Shown one piece after another: positions 62,128 to 64,000 of a stretch of DNA of 64,000 bases. This DNA is from an uncultured Shimia sp. (GTDB lineage: Bacteria > Pseudomonadota > Alphaproteobacteria > Rhodobacterales > Rhodobacteraceae). Within the stretch, counting starts at the first letter, position 1, and every line of letters starts with the position of its first letter. Both the position numbers and the translations under genes were made by a program. A model generated the notes under the pieces. The model was given only the letters and a program-made list of their open reading frames with translations. It was not told the DNA's origin and did not search any database. The stretch spans positions 1 to 64,000 of the forward strand of contig NZ_CANLRL010000003.1 of assembly GCF_947493595.1 (NCBI RefSeq), in the 5' to 3' direction.

Positions 62128-63089
62128 GCCGCTACGCGCGCCAGATGATCCTGCCGGAAGTGGGTGCGCAGGGCCAAGCGGCCCTGACAGCTGCCCATGT
62201 GCTGGTCATTGGCGCGGGTGGGCTGGCGGCAAGTGCGCTGCCTTTACTGGCGGGCGCGGGTGTTGGACGCATCACGATTGTTGATGGGGACACTGTGGAG
62301 CTGTCCAACTTGCATCGTCAGACGATGTTTACGGAAGATGACCAAGGCAAGCCGAAGGCCGAGGTGGCGGCAGCACGATGCAGGGCGATCAACGGCGAGA
62401 TTGGTGTCAAAGCCGTGGTTGCAAGGCTGACTCCCGCCAATGCGCCTGCGCTGCTGGAGGGTGTCACATTGGTGATGGACTGCGCCGACAGCTACGCGGT
62501 GAGCTACACGCTGAGCGATTTGTGTCTCGCGCAAAACATCCCGCTTATCACCGGCTCTGCCTTGGCATTGTCGGGCTATGCAGCCGGTGTTTGCGGCGGT
62601 GCGCCTTCTTTGAGAGCGTTGTTCCCGGAGGCCCCCGAAAGCGGCGCAAGCTGTGCAACTGCTGGCGTGATGGGGCCAGTGGTGGCCTTGATCGGCGCGA
62701 TGCAGGCGCAGATGGCGCTGGCGACCTTGATGGGGCACCAACCCAGCCCATTGGGACAGATGGTGCAGTTTGATGCCAAAACCATGCGCAGTGCGCCGTT
62801 TCGTTTTGATGCTGCGCCGGAGCCGGAGACGGCCTTTGGATTTGTGTCGTCGGAGATGCTCAGCGAGGCCGACACGATTGTCGAGCTGCGCGGCCAAGAG
62901 GAAGCGCCAGAGCCCGCCCATCGAGACGCGCTCCGCATCCTGCCGGATCAGTTGAAAGATCATTTGCCAATCGCCGAGGGGCGGCTGGCCTTGTGCTGTG
63001 CCACGGGACTGCGGTCCTGGCGTGCGGCGGAAACCACCCAAGAGATTTGGCCCGGCGAGATTGTTCTTGTCGCGGCCTCCGCTTCTTAG
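62124..63089 (+). CDS. thiF: ThiF/MoeB-type adenylyltransferase fused to a rhodanese-like tail
   Basis: 321 residues from GTG 62124. The ATP-binding E1-like fold is HVLVIGAGGLAASALPLLAGAGVG in parts (about 25-50), with VDGDTVELSNLHRQTMF and VVMDCADS-like VMDCADSYAVSY. Residues about 265-321 form a short rhodanese-like tail ending with CCATGLRSWRAAE, which offers an active-site Cys. The first zinc CxxC of the family is not clear (GVCGG, ASCATAG only). It adenylates ThiS; the tail could supply or relay sulfur. The symbol follows the operon context. Confidence 0.9.
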   Translation: MSRYARQMILPEVGAQGQAALTAAHVLVIGAGGLAASALPLLAGAGVGRITIVDGDTVELSNLHRQTMFTEDDQGKPKAEVAAARCRAINGEIGVKAVVARLTPANAPALLEGVTLVMDCADSYAVSYTLSDLCLAQNIPLITGSALALSGYAAGVCGGAPSLRALFPEAPESGASCATAGVMGPVVALIGAMQAQMALATLMGHQPSPLGQMVQFDAKTMRSAPFRFDAAPEPETAFGFVSSEMLSEADTIVELRGQEEAPEPAHRDALRILPDQLKDHLPIAEGRLALCCATGLRSWRAAETTQEIWPGEIVLVAASAS

Positions 63090-63105
63090 AACGAGAGGAA
63101 ACGTG

Positions 63106-64000
63106 ATGAAGCACCTACTCGCAGCTGTGGCCCTGATGGCCGCAACCCCAGCCATGGCGGCTGATAAGATGACCCTTCTGCTGGATTGGTTCATCAACCC
63201 CGACCACGGGCCGATCATCGTGGCCGCGGAAAACGGCTATTTTGAAGAAGTTGGCCTGGACGTGGAAATTGTGGCTCCGGCTGACCCCTCCATGCCGCCG
63301 CGCCTTGTGGCCGCTGGTCAGGCTGATCTGGCGGTCTCTTACCAGCCGCAGCTGCACCTGCAAATCCACGAAGGTCTACCGCTGAAGCGTGTTGGCACGC
63401 TGGTCGCGACCCCGCTGAACTGCCTGCTGGTGCTGGAAGATGGCCCCATCAAATCTCCGGCGGACCTGAAAGGCAAGAAGGTTGGCTTCTCCGTGGCTGG
63501 CGTGGAAGAGGCTGTGCTGGGCGCGGTTCTGGGCAAATATGGTGTGACCACCGATGACATTGAGCTGGTCAATGTGAACTTCTCCCTGTCGCCATCTCTG
63601 ATGTCCGGTCAAGTGGACGCGGTGATCGGGGCCTACCGGAACTTTGAGCTGAACCAGATGGACATCGAAGGTCACCCAGGCACGTGCTTCTACATCGAGG
63701 AAGAAGGCGTGCCGTCTTATGACGAGTTGATCTATGTGGCCAATCCAGAGACCATGGATGCCGACAAAATTGCGCGTTTCATGGCGGCGACTGAGAAAGC
63801 CACCCAGTACATTGTGAACAACCCGGTCAAAAGCTGGGAAATCTTCTCCGGCACCTCCGTGGAGCTGCAGGACGAATTGAACAAACGGGCATGGGTTGAC
63901 ACGCTGCCACGCTTTGCGCTGCGCCCAGCGGGCTATGATGCCGGTCGTTATGTGCGCTTTGAGCAGTTCCTGAAGGACAGCGGCATGATCCCGTCGATCA
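63106..64000 (+). CDS. thiY: ThiY/NMT1-type pyrimidine-precursor binding protein (partial)
   Basis: At least 298 residues from the ATG at 63106 (behind GAGAGGAAAC), running off the right edge. A signal peptide ends PAMAAD. The NMT1/THI5-like domain is LDWFINPDHGPIIVAAENGYFEEVGLDVE in parts, then LAVSYQPQLHLQIHEGLPLKRVGTLVATPLNC in parts and GLKGKKVGFSVAG-like DLKGKKVGFSVAG. The CCCFC catalytic motif of yeast THI5 is absent, so it is a transport binding protein for an HMP precursor such as formylaminopyrimidine. Permease and ATPase genes would be expected just outside the window. Confidence 0.92.
   Translation, partial: MKHLLAAVALMAATPAMAADKMTLLLDWFINPDHGPIIVAAENGYFEEVGLDVEIVAPADPSMPPRLVAAGQADLAVSYQPQLHLQIHEGLPLKRVGTLVATPLNCLLVLEDGPIKSPADLKGKKVGFSVAGVEEAVLGAVLGKYGVTTDDIELVNVNFSLSPSLMSGQVDAVIGAYRNFELNQMDIEGHPGTCFYIEEEGVPSYDELIYVANPETMDADKIARFMAATEKATQYIVNNPVKSWEIFSGTSVELQDELNKRAWVDTLPRFALRPAGYDAGRYVRFEQFLKDSGMIPSI

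Noticed and set aside
1-64000. CRISPR array or rRNA operon
   Set aside because: No regularly spaced direct repeats of the right length and no rRNA-like sequence were seen.

Overview
The window looks like chromosomal DNA of a marine Rhodobacteraceae (Roseobacter group). The evidence is a moderately GC-rich sequence, the block rsmB - heparinase II/III - purH - lspA - DUF3035 lipoprotein - paired M16 peptidases, a DUF1674/SDHAF4 gene, a quaternary-amine ABC transporter with a double permease, and a TPP-controlled thiOSGEF operon. No rRNA operon, CRISPR array or complete tRNA was seen.

Positions 1-20213 look like a genomic island. Its right end is marked by a tyrosine integrase reading toward a 47-base tRNA 3' fragment (apparently tRNA-Arg, anticodon CCT). 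The left end lies outside the window. From left to right the island holds: the N-terminus of a giant VCBS-repeat exoprotein with its type I secretion adaptor and two ABC subunits whose ATPase domains are degenerate in complementary ways (1-5991); a run of small secreted proteins, lipoproteins and membrane proteins, one a pseudogene (6197-11830); a minus-strand locus with a FAM20-like secreted kinase candidate, a PTP-like protein lacking the catalytic Arg, a metallophosphoesterase, a membrane protein and a beta-propeller protein (12120-16819); an HNH nuclease, small membrane protein and XRE regulator (17065-18692); and an overlapping excisionase/integrase pair (18846-20152).

Positions 20214-23100 form a transition with a broken IS110 transposase, a DUF1415 protein and three small lipoproteins. 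Core genome follows. The rbfA-truB-rpsO-pnp order is kept on the minus strand but is spread over 17 kb. Between its members lie an SGNH hydrolase, a fatty acid hydroxylase-type protein, a CobW GTPase behind a Zur-like box, a DUF1643 protein, an anchored RTX protein and a complete tricarboxylate (tct) uptake system with its two-component regulators.

Positions 40629-57364 hold dapB, a quaternary-amine ABC operon, a wHTH-TM-TPR protein, the SDHAF4 gene, rsmB, heparinase, purH, lspA, a DUF3035 lipoprotein, an M16 peptidase pair and a double-GNAT acetyltransferase. From 57380 a TetR regulator diverges from a YHS-domain protein. The window ends in a thiamine operon (TPP riboswitch, thiD-O-S-G-E-F) followed by the start of a precursor-uptake binding protein (thiY) that runs off the edge.
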